A stretch of DNA of 64,000 bases, taken from contig CM076951.1 of assembly GCA_039566865.1 (NCBI GenBank), positions 15,819,484-15,883,483 of the forward strand, read 5' to 3'. Shown piece by piece: positions 61,681 to 64,000 of this stretch; positions within the stretch are counted from its first letter, which is position 1; the number at the start of each line of letters is the position of its first letter. A program made the translations under genes and the position numbers. The DNA comes from Aurelia coerulea (taxonomy: Eukaryota; Cnidaria; Scyphozoa; Semaeostomeae; Ulmaridae). Under the pieces are notes generated by a model. The model was not told the DNA's origin. It searched no databases and worked only from the letters and a program-made list of their open reading frames with translations.

Positions 61681-64000
61681 CTATGAGCATAATACTCTTT
61701 ATAGAATGAATTGTAGCTAATAAAGTGCGTTAAACCACACTTTTTGTGGTTTTATTTTGTTTTCTTTCAGAAAATAAAAATTTAATTAATCGATGTTTGT
61801 TGATTTGTTGAAGCTAAAATAAGACTAAAGAAAGAACTAATGTCTATAGTAATGTTTCCAAAAATGGTTGCTGCAACACTAATATAGTGCCATAAAAGAA
61901 GTTGCTGGCAGATCTAAAGTTTTAAAGAACGATGAGCGCAATACTCTTTATAATATGAATTGTAGCTAATAAAGTGCATTAAACCACACTTTTTGTGGTT
62001 TTATTTTGTTTTCTTTGAGAAAATAAACGTTTAATTAAACGATGTTTGTTGATGAGGTAAAGCTAAAATAAGACTAAAGAAAGAGCTAATGTCTATAGTA
62101 ATGTTTCCAAAAATGGTTGCTGCAACACTAATATAGTGCCATAAAAGAAGTAGCTGGCAGAACTAAAGTTTTAAAGAACTATGAGCGCAATACTCTTTAT
62201 AAAATGAATTGTAGCTAATAAAGTGCGTTAAACCACACTTTTTGTGGTTTTATTTTGTTTTCTTTCAGAAAATAAAAATTTAATTAATCGATGTTTGTTG
62301 ATTTGTTGAAGCTAAAATAAGACTAAAGAAAGATATAATGTCTATAGTAATGTTTGCAAAAATGGTTGCTGCAACACTAATAATGTGCCATAAAAGAAGT
62401 TGCTGGCAGAATTAAAGTTTTAAAGAACGATGAGCGCAATACTCTTTATAATATGAATTGTAGCTAATAAAGTGCGTTAAACCACACTTTTTGTTGTTTT
62501 ATTTTGTTTTCTTTGAGAAAATAAACATTTAATTAATCGATGTTTGTTGATGAGTTAAAGCTAAAATAAGACTAAAGAAAAAACAAAGGCTCAAAGTAAT
62601 GTTTCCAAGTATGGTTGCTGCAGTACTAATATAGTGCTATATAAGAAGTAGCTGGCGGAACTCAAGTTTTAAAGAACTATGAGCGCAATACTCTTTATAA
62701 AATGAATTGTAGCTAATAAAGTGCGTTAAACCACACTTTTTGTTGTTTTATTTTGCTTTCTTTGAGAAAATAAACATTTAATTAATCGATGTTTGTTTTT
62801 GAGTTAAAGCTAAAATAAGACTAAAGAAAAAACTAAGGCTCAAAGTAATGTTTCCAAGTATGGTTGCTGCAGTACTAATATAGTGCTATATAAGAAGTAG
62901 CTGGCAGAACTCAAGTTTTAAAGAACTATGAGCGCAATTCTCTTTATAAAATGAATTGTAGCTAATAAAGTGCGTTAAACCACACTTTTTGTGGTTTTAT
63001 TTTGTTTTCTTTGAGAAAATAAACATTTAATTAATCGATTTTTGCTGATGCAGTAAAGCAAAAATAAGGCTAAAGAAAGAGCTAATGTCTATAGTAATGT
63101 TTCCAAAAATGGTTGCTGCAACACTAATATAGTGCCATAAAAGAAGTAGCTGGCAGAACTAAAGTTTTAAAGAACTATGAGCGCAATACTCTTTATAAAA
63201 TGAATTGTAGCTAATAAAGTGCGTTAAACCACACTTTTTGTGGTTTTATTTTGTTTTCTTTCAGAAAATAAAAAGTTAATTAATCGATGTTTGTTGATTT
63301 GTTGAAGCTAAAATAAGACTAAAGAAAGAACTAATGTCTATAGTAATGTTTCCAAAAATGGTTGCTGCAACACTAATATAGTGCCATAAAAGAAGTTGCT
63401 GGCAGATCTAAAGTTTTAAAGAACGATGAGCGCAATACTCTTTATAATATGAATTGTAGCTAATAAAGTGCATTAAACCACACTTTTTGTGGTTTTATTT
63501 TGTTTTCTTTGAGAAAATAAACGTTTAATTAAACGATGTTTGTTGATGAGTTAAAGCTAAAATAAGACTAAAGAAAAAACTAAGGCTCAAAGTAATGTTT
63601 CCAAGTATGGTTGCTGCAGTACTAATATAGTGCTATATAAGAAGTAGCTGGCAGAACTCAAGTTTTAAAGAACTATGAGCGCAATACTCTTTATAAAATG
63701 AATTGTAGCTAATGAAGTGCGTTAAACCACACTTTTTGTGGTTTTATTTTGTTTTCTTTGAGAAAATAAACATTTAGTTAATCGATTTTTGCTGATGCAG
63801 TAAAGCTAAAATAAGACTAAAGAAAGAGCTAATGTCTATAGTAATAATTCCAAAAATGGTTGCTGCAACACTAATATAGTGCCATAAAAGAAGTAGCTGG
63901 CAGAACTAAAGTTTTAAAGAACTATGAGCGCAATACTCTTTATAGAATGAATTGTAGCTAATAAAGTGCGTTAAACCACACTTTTTGTGGTTTTATTTTG

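Larger units (their letters stand above)
36967..64000 (+). repeat. 249-bp satellite array, right part
   Basis: The same satellite continues in the same orientation and phase after the inserted element and runs off the window end. The right part is richer in two variant classes: monomers with the TAATCGATTTTTGCTGATGC segment, and monomers with AAACTAAGGCTCAAAGTAAT. From about 45 kb onward the 289-bp long class becomes rare, and most monomers are 249 bp. The last 14 kb are the most homogeneous part of the window, with long blocks repeating almost base for base at 1,742 and 2,736 bp. I found no gene, RNA gene or second transposon in it. Small indels in single monomers (for example CAAATGGTTGC versus CAAAAATGGTTGC near 47670) show that individual copies still drift. 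Confidence 0.98.

Noticed and set aside
1..64000. CRISPR array suggested by regular repeat spacing
   Set aside because: Adjacent 249-bp monomers are similar over their whole length. There are no short identical repeats separated by unrelated spacers, and no cas genes.
1..64000. CENP-B box that would mark a mammalian-type centromere satellite
   Set aside because: I saw no TTCG....A..CGGG-like motif in any monomer. The array may still be centromeric, but the sequence gives no such marker.

Overview
The window is almost entirely one tandem satellite DNA, interrupted once by a fold-back (long inverted repeat) transposable element. I see no complete, functional protein-coding gene, rRNA, tRNA or CRISPR array. 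The organism is almost certainly a eukaryote with an AT-rich genome: there are about 62.6 kb of uninterrupted satellite with higher-order repeat structure (typical of centromeric, pericentromeric, subtelomeric, sex- or B-chromosome heterochromatin), and the inserted element carries a start codon in a good eukaryotic (Kozak-like) context. I cannot name the species or the chromosomal location from sequence alone.

Satellite. The basic monomer is 249 bp. I phase it at the recurring GAAC(T/G)ATGAGCGCAATACTC. A second, long class is 289 bp because a roughly 40-bp T-rich segment (TTTTTGT...CTTTGAGAAAATAAACA) is duplicated inside it. Together there are about 245 monomers, all in the same orientation. 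Each carries two AATAAA hexamers and, in many copies, two short hairpins. Variants are not random. They recur in fixed order, giving several different higher-order repeat (HOR) blocks: a 25-monomer unit of 6,295 bp (1-6295, with a shortened second copy after it) containing a 1,245-bp 5-mer duplication; a 498-bp dimer (13798-14793); a 3,892-bp offset repeat (about 12.5-17.6 kb); a 2,735-bp 11-mer (about 22.0-27.5 kb); a 538-bp short+long dimer (33599-34674); a 2,778-bp unit (about 37.7-42.6 kb); a 1,742-bp 7-mer (about 50.1-53.0 kb); and a 2,736-bp 11-mer present three times (about 53.5-61.7 kb).

Inserted element. Positions 35581-36960 (1,380 bp) are unrelated to the satellite. The element begins TATGGAACGCC and ends GGCGTTCCATA, is flanked by a perfect 6-bp duplication GATGTT, and removing it with one duplication restores one exact 249-bp monomer. 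Its two arms (579 and 577 bp) are near-identical inverted repeats around a 224-bp unique spacer. Each arm holds a run of about 40-bp palindromic subrepeats (including a perfect 182-bp palindrome in the left arm) and about 200 bp of more complex sequence. The spacer contains a 27-codon reading frame in good translational context that ends next to a possible splice donor. It may be a captured host first exon or a remnant of the parent element's own gene. The element is the most interesting object here. No transposase is encoded, so it would have to be moved by enzymes from elsewhere.

Layout: 1-35574 satellite; 35575-35580 target duplication; 35581-36960 fold-back element; 36961-36966 target duplication; 36967-64000 satellite. 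Percentages, copy numbers and HOR edges were estimated by reading and were not computed.
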